Positions 34,466 through 44,400 of a DNA stretch of 64,000 bases are shown here, piece after piece (the stretch's first letter is position 1; the number at the start of each line of letters is the position of its first letter). The notes below the pieces were generated by a model. That model searched no databases. It was not told where the DNA came from and worked only from the letters and a program-made list of their open reading frames with translations. The translations under genes and the position numbers were made by a program. The stretch is taken from assembly GCF_024518835.1 (NCBI RefSeq), contig NZ_JANIGO010000005.1, forward strand, positions 124,001 to 188,000. Direction: 5' to 3'. This DNA comes from Limnobacter humi. GTDB lineage: Bacteria > Pseudomonadota > Gammaproteobacteria > Burkholderiales > Burkholderiaceae_B.

Positions 34466-34481
34466 GGTAATGGCGATTACC
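34466..34481. promoter_or_regulatory. Operator-like inverted repeat 2 (GGTAAT-N4-ATTACC)
   Basis: Second copy with the same arms around GGCG, 28 bp before the thiolase ATG and therefore in the 5' leader or promoter. The centre-to-centre distance to copy 1 is 110 bp, which could allow looping. It probably controls the beta-oxidation operon. Confidence 0.7.
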
Positions 34482-34508
34482 GAAATGCAATCCAACAGGA
34501 GTCAAAGC

Positions 34509-35714
34509 ATGCCATCTGCACTGATTTTCGATGCAGTACGAACACCCCGAGGAAAGGGAAAGAAAGACGGAAGCCTGCACGGGGCAACGCCCGTGTGGTT
34601 GTTGAACAATTTGCTGACCGCCCTGCGCGACCGCAACCAGCTGGACACCAGCCTGGTGGACGACGTGGTGCTGGGTTGTGTAACCCCCGTGGGCGAGCAG
34701 GGTGCCGATGTGGCCCGCACTGCGGTGCTGGACGCCGGCTGGGCCGAAACCGTGGCGGGTGTTACCCAGAGCCGCTTTTGCGCATCGGGCCTGGAATCGG
34801 TGAACCTGGCAGCTGCCAAAGTGGGCAGTGGCATGGAAGACCTGGTGGTGGCTGGCGGCGTTGAAAGCATGAGCCGTTGGGCCATGGGCAGTGACGGGGG
34901 TGCCTGGTTCATGGACCCTCGCATCAACAACAAACTGGGCTTTGTGCCCCAGGGTATTTCGGCCGACCTGATCGCAACACTGGAAGGTTTTTCCCGTGCT
35001 GATGTGGATGCGTACGCGGTGGAAAGCCAGCGACGCGCAGCCAAGGCCCAAGCCGAGGGCCGTTTCAACAAAAGCCGCGTGGCCGTGCGCGACATCAATG
35101 GCATGGTGATGTTGGACCATGATGAATTTATTCGTGGCAATGCCACCGTGGAAAGCCTGGCCACCTTGCAGCCGTCGTTTGCCATGATGGGCCAAATGGG
35201 TTTTGATGCCACAGCCCTGCGCAAATACACCACCGTTGAAAACATCAACCACGTGCACCATGCCGGCAACAGCTCCGGGATTGTGGACGGCGCTGCGCTG
35301 GTGCTGGTGGGCTCCGAGTCGGCTGGCAAAGCCGCCGGGCTCAAGCCGCGAGCCCGCATTCGTGCAGCCGCAGTGATTGGTTCTGAACCCACCATCATGC
35401 TGACTGGTCCAACACCCGCATGCCAGAAAGCGCTGCGCAAGGCGGGTCTGAAGGCTTCCGACATCGATCTGTGGGAAATCAACGAGGCGTTTGCCGTGGT
35501 ACCCATGCAGACTGCCCGTAACCTGGGTGTCAGCTTGGACCGCGTGAACGTCAACGGTGGTTCGATTGCCATGGGCCACCCACTGGGTGCCACCGGCGCC
35601 ATCATTCTGGGCACGTTGCTCGATGAACTGGAGCGGCAGGACAAAACCCTGGGCTGCGCCACGCTGTGCGTGGGCGGCGGCATGGGCATTGCCACCATCA
35701 TCGAACGCATTTAA
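34509..35714 (+). CDS. fadA: Acetyl-CoA acyltransferase / thiolase (FadA-type)
   Basis: 401-residue thiolase catalysing the last step of beta-oxidation, 3-ketoacyl-CoA plus CoA to acetyl-CoA and a shortened acyl-CoA. The nucleophile Cys91 is in [31 protein letters not shown] (catalytic His) and the second Cys in TLCVGGGMG are intact. AGGAG stands just before the ATG at 34509. It pairs with the FadB-type gene 18 bp downstream, so a thiolase/multienzyme complex is likely. Acetoacetyl-CoA thiolase activity cannot be excluded. Confidence 0.92.
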   Translation: MPSALIFDAVRTPRGKGKKDGSLHGATPVWLLNNLLTALRDRNQLDTSLVDDVVLGCVTPVGEQGADVARTAVLDAGWAETVAGVTQSRFCASGLESVNLAAAKVGSGMEDLVVAGGVESMSRWAMGSDGGAWFMDPRINNKLGFVPQGISADLIATLEGFSRADVDAYAVESQRRAAKAQAEGRFNKSRVAVRDINGMVMLDHDEFIRGNATVESLATLQPSFAMMGQMGFDATALRKYTTVENINHVHHAGNSSGIVDGAALVLVGSESAGKAAGLKPRARIRAAAVIGSEPTIMLTGPTPACQKALRKAGLKASDIDLWEINEAFAVVPMQTARNLGVSLDRVNVNGGSIAMGHPLGATGAIILGTLLDELERQDKTLGCATLCVGGGMGIATIIERI

Positions 35715-35732
35715 GGCCGAAGGAGAACACAC

Positions 35733-37868
35733 ATGAGTGCAGTGAAATTTGAACTCGGCCAGGACGGCATTGCAGTGGTCACACTGGACATGCCCGGCCG
35801 TTCCATGAACGTATTGAATGAAGAATTGATGGGCCCTTTCGCCGAGGTGCTCAGCAAGATTGAAACCGACGCCGCCGTGAAGGGCGTGGTGCTGACATCG
35901 GGCAAGCCTGAATTTCTGGCAGGTGCTGACCTGGACAAGGTGTATGCCATCACCAAAGCGGAAGAGGCGTTTGAACTGGCCGAGGCGTTTAAAACCCTGC
36001 TGCGCCGCATGGAAAGATGCGAGAAGCCGATTGTGTGCGCCTTGAACGGCACCGCGCTGGGCGGCGGTTTGGAACTGGCGTTGGCCTGTAACCACCGCAT
36101 TGCACTGAACAACCCCAAAGCCAAGTTTGGTTTGCCCGAAGTGAAACTGGGCCTGTTGCCAGGCGGTGGCGGTACACAGCGTTTGCCCCGCATCATCGGT
36201 ATTCAGGGTGCATTGGAAATGATGACCCAGGGTTCAGAGCTGCGCGTTGAGCAGGCCGTGAAGAAGGGCATCATCAATGACACCGCCGATACCATCGACG
36301 ACATGATCGCCAAGGCGCGCGCCTGGTGTGTGGCCAACCCCAAGGTGCAACAGCCCTGGGATCAAAAGGGTTTCAAGTTCCCTGGTGGTGATTCCAAGCA
36401 CCCCGCCATTGCGCAAGTGTGGGCGATTGGTCCATCCATGGCCAACCAAAAAGCCTACGGCAACTACCCAGCCATTCAGCACATCATGAGCTGCGTGTTT
36501 GAAGGTGGTTTGACGGACATCGACACCGGCCTGAAAACCGAAAGCCGTTTCTTCGCTGCTTGCGTGTTGTCGCAGGAAAGCAAGAACATGATGAACACCC
36601 TGTGGTACCAGCTCAATGCCATCAAAAAAGGCCAAAGCCGACCACAAGGCCCTGCGAAAAACACCGTGAAAAAAATCGGTGTGTTGGGCGCAGGCATGAT
36701 GGGTGCCGGCATTGCGTATGTGTCGGCCAAGGTGGGCATTGAAGTGGTGTTGATTGACGCCACACAAGAGTCTGCAGAGAAGGGCAAGGCCTATTCCACC
36801 AACCTGCTGGACAAGGCGATTGCCAAGCGCAAGAGCACCCCAGAGAAAAAAGAAAAGCTGCTCGCCCTCATCACCCCCACCACCGACTACAGCTTGCTGG
36901 AAGGTGCTGACCTGGTGATTGAAGCCGTGTTTGAAGACCGCGGTGTGAAAGCCGACGTGACAGCCAAAGCCGAAGCGGTGATTCCAGCATCGGCGGTGTT
37001 TGCATCCAACACATCGACCTTGCCCATCACTGGTTTGGCGGAAGCCTCCAAGCGCCCCAACCAGTTTATTGGTCTGCACTTCTTCAGCCCGGTGGACAAA
37101 ATGCCATTGGTTGAAATCATCTGCGGCAAGCAAACCGACGACAACACCCTGGCCAAGGGCTTCGACTATGTTCAGCAAATCGGCAAAACACCGATTGTGG
37201 TGAACGACAGTCGCGGCTTCTTCACCAGCCGTGTGTTTGGTACCTACCTGATGGAAGGTGCTGCCATGGTGGCCGAAGGCGTGCACCCCCGCAGCATCGA
37301 AATGGCGGGGTTGGAGTCGGGCATGCCCATGCCACCGTTGGCCATTCACGATGAGGTGAGCTTGTCGCTGTCCATCCTGATTGAAAACCAAACCCGCAAA
37401 GACATGGAAGCCGCAGGCCAGAAGTTCCCCGAGCACCCTGGTTCGAAAGTGATGCGCACCATTGCAGAAAAGCATGGCCGCATTGGCAAGAAGGCCGGCA
37501 AGGGCTATTACGACTACACCGCCACGGGCAAAACCCTGTGGCCTGGTTTGGCCGATGAATTCCCTTTGGCGAAAGAGCAACCGTCCAGCCAGGAAATTCA
37601 GGACCGTTTGATGTACATCCAGGCCAACGAAGCCGCCAAGTGCTTACAAGAAAAAGTACTGCGCACCGTGGCCGACGGCAACATCGGTTCAATCTTCGGG
37701 TTGGGATTTGCACCGTTCACTGGCGGGATGTTGCAGTTCATCAATGCCAAAGGTTTGCGGCAGTTTGTGAACCGTTGCGAAGAACTGGCCGCCAAGTACG
37801 GTGAGCGCTTCAAGCCGGCCAGCATGTTGGTCGAGCTGGCCGCGCAGGGCAAAACCCTGCAGGACTAA
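35733..37868 (+). CDS. fadB: Multifunctional enoyl-CoA hydratase / 3-hydroxyacyl-CoA dehydrogenase (FadB/FadJ type)
   Basis: 711 residues, beta-oxidation steps 2 and 3. The N-terminal hydratase/isomerase domain (about 1-200) has FLAGADLDKV, ALGGGLELALACNHRIA and the second catalytic Glu in GLPEVKLGLLPGGGGTQRLP. The NAD-binding domain begins near 310 (IGVLGAGMMGAGIA) and contains SNTSTLPI and GLHFFSPVDKMPLVE with the catalytic His. The C-terminal dehydrogenase domain (DSRGFFTSRVF) follows. AAGGAG precedes the ATG. It is in one operon with thiolase and the downstream acyl-CoA dehydrogenase. Confidence 0.94.
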   Translation: MSAVKFELGQDGIAVVTLDMPGRSMNVLNEELMGPFAEVLSKIETDAAVKGVVLTSGKPEFLAGADLDKVYAITKAEEAFELAEAFKTLLRRMERCEKPIVCALNGTALGGGLELALACNHRIALNNPKAKFGLPEVKLGLLPGGGGTQRLPRIIGIQGALEMMTQGSELRVEQAVKKGIINDTADTIDDMIAKARAWCVANPKVQQPWDQKGFKFPGGDSKHPAIAQVWAIGPSMANQKAYGNYPAIQHIMSCVFEGGLTDIDTGLKTESRFFAACVLSQESKNMMNTLWYQLNAIKKGQSRPQGPAKNTVKKIGVLGAGMMGAGIAYVSAKVGIEVVLIDATQESAEKGKAYSTNLLDKAIAKRKSTPEKKEKLLALITPTTDYSLLEGADLVIEAVFEDRGVKADVTAKAEAVIPASAVFASNTSTLPITGLAEASKRPNQFIGLHFFSPVDKMPLVEIICGKQTDDNTLAKGFDYVQQIGKTPIVVNDSRGFFTSRVFGTYLMEGAAMVAEGVHPRSIEMAGLESGMPMPPLAIHDEVSLSLSILIENQTRKDMEAAGQKFPEHPGSKVMRTIAEKHGRIGKKAGKGYYDYTATGKTLWPGLADEFPLAKEQPSSQEIQDRLMYIQANEAAKCLQEKVLRTVADGNIGSIFGLGFAPFTGGMLQFINAKGLRQFVNRCEELAAKYGERFKPASMLVELAAQGKTLQD

Positions 37869-37880
37869 GCCCTTCGCTAC

Positions 37881-37916
37881 GTGGGTGCACACCTCGGTGT
37901 AGAGGTGTACACCCAC
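37881..37916. repeat. Long hairpin between fadB and the acyl-CoA dehydrogenase gene
   Basis: GTGGGTG-C-ACACCTC (37881-37895) and GAGGTGT-A-CACCCAC (37902-37916) pair as a 15-bp stem with a single C-A mismatch and a 6-nt loop. There is no T run. It may slow transcription or protect the upstream mRNA end, setting different levels for fadAB and the dehydrogenase. Confidence 0.6.
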
Positions 37917-37921
37917 ACAAA

Positions 37922-37947
37922 CGGCCACCGTGCATGCACAGTGGCCG
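37922..37947. repeat. Second hairpin before the acyl-CoA dehydrogenase gene
   Basis: CGGCCAC and GTGGCCG arms enclose the palindrome TGCATGCA, giving another nearly complete stem 36 bp before the ATG at 37983. Together with the preceding hairpin it forms a strongly structured 70-nt intergenic leader. Confidence 0.5.
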
Positions 37948-37982
37948 CACCCCAAAAACAAAAGACAAACAGGAGCAGTACC

Positions 37983-40331
37983 ATGGTCTTTAAAGCAGTC
38001 ATGAACGGCTTGATCAAAGCCAAAGCCATGCCCCAAATTTCAGCCACCGAGCGCCAGGCCCTGGAGGCCGGCACGGTGTGGATTGACGGCCAGGTGTTTT
38101 CTGGCAAGCCAGACTTTGCCAAAATGTTTGCCGAGCCTTACAGCAAGCTGAACGCCCGCGAGCGCGCTTTTGTAGACGGCCCTGTGCAAGAGTTGTGCAC
38201 CTTGTTCGATCCGCACGAGGTGGCCACCACCCGCGTGATCCCGCCAGCGGCCATCGACTTTCTGGCCAAGAAAGGTTTCTATTCCTTCCTGATTCCGCAG
38301 GCCTACGGTGGTTTGGAATTTTCGGCCAATGCCATCTCCACCATCATGGCCATGCTCACCAGCTACAGCCCGCTGTTGTCCACGTTGGTGGTCATCCCCA
38401 ACAGCCTGGGCGCTGCCGAGCTGATTAAGCATTACGGCACCCAAGGCCAAAAAGACCATTACTTGCCCAAGCTCGCCACGGGTGAATACCTGCCTTGCTT
38501 CGGTTTGACGGAGCCCACCGCTGGGTCCGACGCAGCCTCCATTCTGGCCCGGGGTGTGGCGTTCAAGAATGCAGAAGGCAAGGTGCAAATCAAACTGAAT
38601 TTCCGCAAGCGCTACATCACGCTGGCCCCGGTGGCCAACCTGATTTCGCTCGCTTTCAAACTGCACGACCCGCAAAACCTGCTGGGCAAAGGTGAAGACG
38701 CGGGTATCACCGTGGCACTGGTTCACCGAGGCACACCGGGCCTTGAAATGGGCAAGCACCACCAGCCGATTGGCGATGCTTTCTACAACGGCCCGATTGT
38801 GGGCAACGATGTGGTGATTGATGCCGATGAAATCATCGGCGGCAAGGAATGCGCAGGCCAGGGCTGGCGCATGCTGATGGAACAGCTGGCCGGTGGCCGT
38901 GCTGTGTCGCTGCCGGCTGGTGCGGTGGGTGGTGTGCGTGCCGCAGCGGCTGCCGCTGGTGCCTATGCCAAAGTGCGTCAACAGTTTGGTATGCCGATTG
39001 CTGAAATGGAAGGTGTACAGGAAAAGTTGGCTGAAATTGCAGCGATGGCTTATCTGGCTGAAGGCTCCCGCATTTATGCCCTGAGCGCGCTGGACAATGG
39101 TGAGCAGCCACCCGTGGTGTCGGCCGTGTGGAAGGCTTACCTCACGGAGCTTTCCCGTGAGCAGGCCAAAAACGCCATGGATGTGATGGCGGGTGCCGGC
39201 GTGATGCAAGGCCCCAACAACATCATTGGTCGCGGCTACTGCTCGGCACCGGTGGCCATCACGGTGGAAGGGGCCAACATCATGACCCGCAGCCTGATCA
39301 CCTTTGGCCAAGGCGCGGTGCGTTGCCACCCCTATGCGTTCAAAATTGCCAACGCGCTGGAAGCCAACGACCTGCCCACTTTCAGCAGCGCGCTGAAAGG
39401 CTGGATTGGCCACATGGTGACCAACACGCTGCGGCTGATCGGCATGACCGCCACACGTGGGGCGCTTGCCAGTGTTCCCCAGATTGACGGCGTTACGCCT
39501 TACCTGAAGAAACTGGCCTGGGCCTCCACCCGCTATGCCTACCTCACTGACATGGCGCTCATCAACGTGGGTGGGAAACTGAAAGCCCGCCAACAGCTCA
39601 CCGGCCACTTTGCCGATGCGCTGGCTTGGCAGCTCATGGCCATCTCCACCATTCGCCGCTACATCGCAGAAGGTGAGATCAAAGAAGATCTGCCCCTGGT
39701 GCAGTATGCGGTCGAGTATTCCCTGGAAAAAGTGCAGCGTGCGTTTGAAGCCATTTATGCCAACTTCGGCAACAACCTGCTGGGCAAGTGGATGCGCACC
39801 GTGGGCTACTTCGGTCTGCGCATGAGCCCGCTGGTGGGCGCAAGCCGCGACCGCCTGGTGCCAGTGGTGGCCAAAACCATCACCAAGACCGATGCGCAGT
39901 CTGCCCGTATTCTGGGTGACCTGGCCATGCCCAAGATCGACTTGGCCGAGTTGGACAGCGATGAGGTGTTGGCTCGTACCAAAGGTGTGAAGCGCTTGAT
40001 GGCGGCTTTCCAGGCTGTGCAGGCAGCCGACGTCGTGCAGATGAAAATTCTGCAGGCACGCCGCGCCAAGCTGATCGACAAAGGCAGCGTGCAGGACATG
40101 GCCGCCGCCGCGTTGGCCAAGGGCATTATTACCGCCGCCGACAAAGTGCTGCTGGACCGCGCCAACCGCTTGAGCCTGGAAGCCATCATGGTGGATGAGT
40201 TCACGCCGGCCGAGTTCTTCGGTAAAGAAGGCGTGACTTATGCGCCTGGCTTTGAGTGTGCCAATGTACCCAACGTTGGGCACGGTGTTGCACACGACGC
40301 ACCGGTTGAAAAGCTGCGCGTGGTGGCTTGA
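37983..40331 (+). CDS. fadE: Acyl-CoA dehydrogenase, FadE type
   Basis: 782-residue flavoenzyme for the first step of beta-oxidation. The start is fixed by AGGAG before the ATG at 37983. Residues about 75-480 form the acyl-CoA dehydrogenase core (PQAYGGLEFSANAIS; CFGLTEPTAGSDAAS; MEGVQEKLAEIAAMAYL; GRGYCSAPVAITVEGANIMTRSL). The C-terminal 280 residues form the extra domain of long FadE proteins, also known as DUF1974. Electrons would go to ETF, as in relatives. It is the third gene of the operon, after two intergenic hairpins and before a strong terminator. Confidence 0.92.
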   Translation: MVFKAVMNGLIKAKAMPQISATERQALEAGTVWIDGQVFSGKPDFAKMFAEPYSKLNARERAFVDGPVQELCTLFDPHEVATTRVIPPAAIDFLAKKGFYSFLIPQAYGGLEFSANAISTIMAMLTSYSPLLSTLVVIPNSLGAAELIKHYGTQGQKDHYLPKLATGEYLPCFGLTEPTAGSDAASILARGVAFKNAEGKVQIKLNFRKRYITLAPVANLISLAFKLHDPQNLLGKGEDAGITVALVHRGTPGLEMGKHHQPIGDAFYNGPIVGNDVVIDADEIIGGKECAGQGWRMLMEQLAGGRAVSLPAGAVGGVRAAAAAAGAYAKVRQQFGMPIAEMEGVQEKLAEIAAMAYLAEGSRIYALSALDNGEQPPVVSAVWKAYLTELSREQAKNAMDVMAGAGVMQGPNNIIGRGYCSAPVAITVEGANIMTRSLITFGQGAVRCHPYAFKIANALEANDLPTFSSALKGWIGHMVTNTLRLIGMTATRGALASVPQIDGVTPYLKKLAWASTRYAYLTDMALINVGGKLKARQQLTGHFADALAWQLMAISTIRRYIAEGEIKEDLPLVQYAVEYSLEKVQRAFEAIYANFGNNLLGKWMRTVGYFGLRMSPLVGASRDRLVPVVAKTITKTDAQSARILGDLAMPKIDLAELDSDEVLARTKGVKRLMAAFQAVQAADVVQMKILQARRAKLIDKGSVQDMAAAALAKGIITAADKVLLDRANRLSLEAIMVDEFTPAEFFGKEGVTYAPGFECANVPNVGHGVAHDAPVEKLRVVA

Positions 40332-40375
40332 TGCCTGATGAGGTTGGGCTCATGCAGTGAGCTCGGTCACACAGA

Positions 40376-40406
40376 CGCCTCGACCGTGGTCGAGGCGTTT
40401 TGTTTT
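40376..40406 (+). terminator. Rho-independent terminator of the beta-oxidation operon
   Basis: CGCCTCGACC-GT-GGTCGAGGCG, a perfect 10-bp stem, is followed by TTTTGTTTT. It lies 45 bp after the dehydrogenase stop and ends the thiolase-fadB-fadE transcript. Confidence 0.92.
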
Positions 40407-40453
40407 CGGTTATTATTCAAACAAACGTTCGATTTATTCCTGGAGTTCTTGTC

Positions 40454-41452
40454 ATGTCCCCCATTCAAGATGCAACACTGTTGGAAGGCATTACCGTGTT
40501 GGACCTGTCCCGCAATTTACCAGGGCCAGCCACATCGCTGATCCTGCAGCAAATGGGGGCCAAGGTCATCAAACTGGAACCACCGCATGGCGATGACGCC
40601 AAAAGCATGCCGATGTTGTATCAGGCGTTGAACAGCAAGAAGCAGATCATGACTGCCGATTTTCGAACACCGGAGGGTATTCAATCCCTGAAAGACCATG
40701 CGGCAACAGCCGATGTGTTGATCGATGGTTTTCGACCGGGTGTCATGGCAGAAATGGGCTGTGGTTACGACACGCTGAAAGCCTTGAACCCCAGGCTTGT
40801 GATGTGTTGCATCACCGGCTACGGTCAAGCAGGGCCGTTGGCAGAAAAAGCGGGCCACGACATCAACTACATGGCCTTGAGCGGCGTGCTGGCCGGCTTG
40901 CAAACCGCGCAGGGCGATCTACCCGTGCCGGCTGTGCAATTTGGTGACTTGTTTGGCGGCACTGCTTATGCAGTGCAGGGTATTTTGGCGGCCCTGCTGA
41001 AAGCGCAGCGCACCGGGCAAGGTAGTTTTGTGGATGTGTCCATGACCCACAACCTGTGGAAGCAAAACATCATGCCCGAGAGCATGGAGCACATGTGGAT
41101 CATGTTGACCGGCAAGCCTGCCCGCCATCAGGATGATTTGCTCAGTGGTGGCTTGGCTTGCTACAACGTCTACAAAACCGCTGATGGTCGTCATTTGGCC
41201 GTGGGTTCGCTTGAGCACAAATTCTGGAAGGTGGCGTGTGAAGCCTTGGGTCAACCAGATTGGGCAGGCATCCACTGGAGCCGGGGGGCGATGCCGGGCA
41301 CTCCCCAGGCCCGCGAGATGCTGAGCAACATGACAGCCCTGATTGCTTCACAACCGTTGTCGCATTGGGAACAGGTGTTTGCGGCTGTGGATGCTTGTGT
41401 AACACCGGTACTGACGCGGGCCGAAGTGAAAGCGCGTGGATTGATGGCCTGA
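40454..41452 (+). CDS. CaiB/BaiF family CoA-transferase, AMACR-like
   Basis: 332-residue class III CoA-transferase or alpha-methylacyl-CoA racemase. The N-terminal ITVLDLSRNLPGPATSLILQQMGA and IKLEPPHGDD are typical. GHDINYMALSGVLAGL carries the His/Asp pair of racemase-like members, and GQGSFVDVSM is conserved. The length is nearer to racemases (about 360) than to CaiB (about 400). Next to fatty-acid genes it could allow breakdown of methyl-branched acyl-CoAs (inference). GGAG precedes the ATG at 40454; the terminator upstream makes it a separate unit. Confidence 0.85.
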   Translation: MSPIQDATLLEGITVLDLSRNLPGPATSLILQQMGAKVIKLEPPHGDDAKSMPMLYQALNSKKQIMTADFRTPEGIQSLKDHAATADVLIDGFRPGVMAEMGCGYDTLKALNPRLVMCCITGYGQAGPLAEKAGHDINYMALSGVLAGLQTAQGDLPVPAVQFGDLFGGTAYAVQGILAALLKAQRTGQGSFVDVSMTHNLWKQNIMPESMEHMWIMLTGKPARHQDDLLSGGLACYNVYKTADGRHLAVGSLEHKFWKVACEALGQPDWAGIHWSRGAMPGTPQAREMLSNMTALIASQPLSHWEQVFAAVDACVTPVLTRAEVKARGLMA

Positions 41453-41453
41453 A

Positions 41454-44400
41454 TCAAGCCGGTCCAGGCATGTGATGGTCCGCAGCCTCCTGCATGTCAT
41501 GGAGCACTTGTTGGGTCAGTGTGCGTAAGTCATGCAGCGGGGCTGCGGGCAGGCCTGTGCGCTGTGCCAGTTGCTCTGACAGCCGATGGATGGACCGCAG
41601 GGTCGCCTCTATCCAGGTTCTGTGGCTTTGGTGCCGAAGCGCTCGATCAACAAAGCCATATGCCAAATGCCATTGCCGCAGGCGAGTGCTTAAACGTTCC
41701 AGTGAACTCTCAGCATCTTGGTGATCCATCGGCGCGGTGATTGGCATTTGGTTCAACTGCCGAAGCACCGATTCCGTGTATTTCAGTCTGGCCAGGGGCG
41801 CATGCTGTTGAAAATGCTGTGCCATGTGCAACCAAAGGTCCTGGATGAACAGCGACTCAACGGGGCCGTGGTTGGTGTGCAACGGCGCAGCCCACCGCGC
41901 CTGGCTGGGGTCGGATGCCAGCTCTTCCTCCCAGCTCGCCAACACATCCAGCAGTGCATCTGGATCGTTGAGCAGTTGTCCCGCCAATTCCAGAATGTGA
42001 CTTAACCGAGGTTTGACCGGTGGACGGTGGGCCATGAATTCTCCAGCGTCCACGACCAGGCCATTGAAATCCTTCAGCAGGCGGACGTAGAGCGCTTTCT
42101 GTTCGGCATTCATGCCCAATCTGAACTGACGGTCAAGCTGCAATTCATCCATCAGCAGTTCCTGAAAAACCGCTGCGGCGGGTCGTCGATTGTCCAACAG
42201 CACGCGCTGAGCCCTCAACGCATTCAGGGTACGCAAACCCATGTCCCTGGCTTGCGCCCGAAGGGGCTCATGGCGTTTGAACTGTTCATGCACAGTGTTG
42301 AGAATGGCAAATCCGGGTGCGACGCGAAGCAGTTGCAACAGTTCAGGGCCGGGCGCTTGCCCCGAGTGCAGGCTGAGTAATCGCCCCAGTGTTTGGGGGC
42401 TTTCCAGCAATGCGCCCGGTGGGTACACCGAACTGCACGCCAGCAAGTTCTGTACCGCCAGTGCATAGGGTTGCGGATTGGTCGTGTTCCCTTGTGATAC
42501 CCAGTTACACAGGTGCTGTATTGCCATGCCCTGGCGGTGTTGAAGCAGCGGTAAATCGGCATCGGGACGTTTGGCCAGTGTGTTGCACAACAGGATGTTG
42601 AGCAGGGGCATGAATTGCGCCTGTTCAAAGGCGCGGTCAGTATCCAGGGCGTGTGCGATCTGCTGATCGAAGTCGCGGGGAATGGCTGCTGATTGAATGT
42701 CATGCAATGAATGCAGCACCGATGTGGCCAGCAGGTGATGCGCTGTCCATTGACCTGCGCGCGCAGTTCGGCTCAGTTCGTTCAGCAGCTGATTGCGGAC
42801 TGTTGGGTCTGCCAGCGCTTCTCGCTGAAATCGTCGAAGCACCTGATACCGTCGCCTCGCGTCGTGGTTTGAATAAGGGTAAGCGGCAAACTTCAAAGCC
42901 TGTACCGCAGTCGTCAATGTGGTCCAGCAGTGCAGTGGCGTCGATGCGATCATTTGCGCCATGTCAAATGCATCGCACTCCATGGCCATCATCAGGGGTG
43001 AAATGCGATTGTTGTGTTCATCATCTTGATGCCATTGCGCCACGTCTTGAAACAAGTCGATGTGATCGGTCTGGATGGCATGGAGCATCAGAGCCGAGTG
43101 GCGGTGCGGGGTCGCAGAGGGCAGGAGTTTTTTGCACAAGTCGGGACGCACGGCATGCAGGGTTTCCATCAGCTGGATCCATTCCGTGTCGCCCACTGCA
43201 TGGGCTATAGCGGTTTGGTTTTCTGTGTCCAGTGAATCCAGTAAAAATGCCACACCTTCCGCAAAGCCCCGAGCCAGACACAACTCCAACCACGCTCGAG
43301 AAGCGCTGATGAAGCGGCGCGTTTGATCGGTCTGTGGCGAGTCGTTCAATACCGTTCGCTGGAACAAAACCTTTGCCCGCGCCAGCAGGGTCTCCAACAC
43401 CAAATCATCGTTCGGGTTGTGCTTGATGTGCTGCTGAATGGCTGGCAACAAGGTGTCCCGCAGCAGGGTTTGCGAATCGGTCTGCCGGATCCACTGCTGC
43501 AGGTGGTCTGCGTCCAGTTCCAGCACATCCTCCGCTGGGCCGCCCGAATCGTGCGCTGGCTGGGTAATCCACCAGTTGTTTTCATGGTAGTGCACTTGGC
43601 AGGTTTTGCCGGATTCGCCTTGGCTGGGTGATGTTGTGGTGAACTGTCCAACTGCTTGGAGTTCAAGTTCTTCGGGTACGGAAATATCATGTTGTAGGGT
43701 ATTTTTCAGCGCGTGAATCAGACGGCCTGTGGCATGTTGGGGCAGGCGGTAGTCGCAGCCGTTGAACAGGAAAAAGTCCCACCAGGCCACGGGTGGCAGT
43801 TCATGGAGAGTTTGCATCGCCTCACACACTTGTTGCATCAAGGTGGATACTTCCGCACTGCATTCCAGTTGCGCTTGGGTAAGCAATCGCTCGTGAATCA
43901 CGGGCATATCGCCATGTTGAAGCGCCAGTGCGCGGCTGCAAAATTCGGCATGAATCTGATCGGCCAACTGCCGCAGCGCAGCGCCGTTGGCCAGGTGTTC
44001 GATCACCTGAGCACGAACCTGGGCAACCTCGCTCGCCTCGGGCTGACCGGCATAGTGATCCACCATGGTCTGCAGACCCAGGTCGGCCATTTCATTCAGG
44101 AAGCCCTGCACCAGGTGCAGTTCATTGTTGTCGTAGTACATTTGCTGGCCATACAGTGCGTGGCACACCGCTTGAATCGTCGATTCCGCCAGGGTTTGTC
44201 GAACCTGTGCATACCGGTTGGACAACCCGCTGTTCAGGGCCAACAAGGCATCCTGGCATTCTTTCTGGATGCCGGTGCTGCACAGTGGGAGGCGGGCAGC
44301 CACATTCTCCAGCGCACCGCTGAGCTGGGCGGGGTTGGCATTGGCCGACAGACACTGGGCCAGCAGTTGTTCTATCATCCGTTTGACTGGGCCCAGCAAT

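Noticed and set aside
34392-36095. Long open frames antisense to thiolase and fadB
   Set aside because: Same mirror-frame composition, no recognisable domain, and they cover genes with intact catalytic motifs.
38040-40295. Long open frame antisense to the acyl-CoA dehydrogenase
   Set aside because: His/Gly/Gln-rich composition typical of a mirror frame of a GC-biased gene; no domain and no ribosome site.
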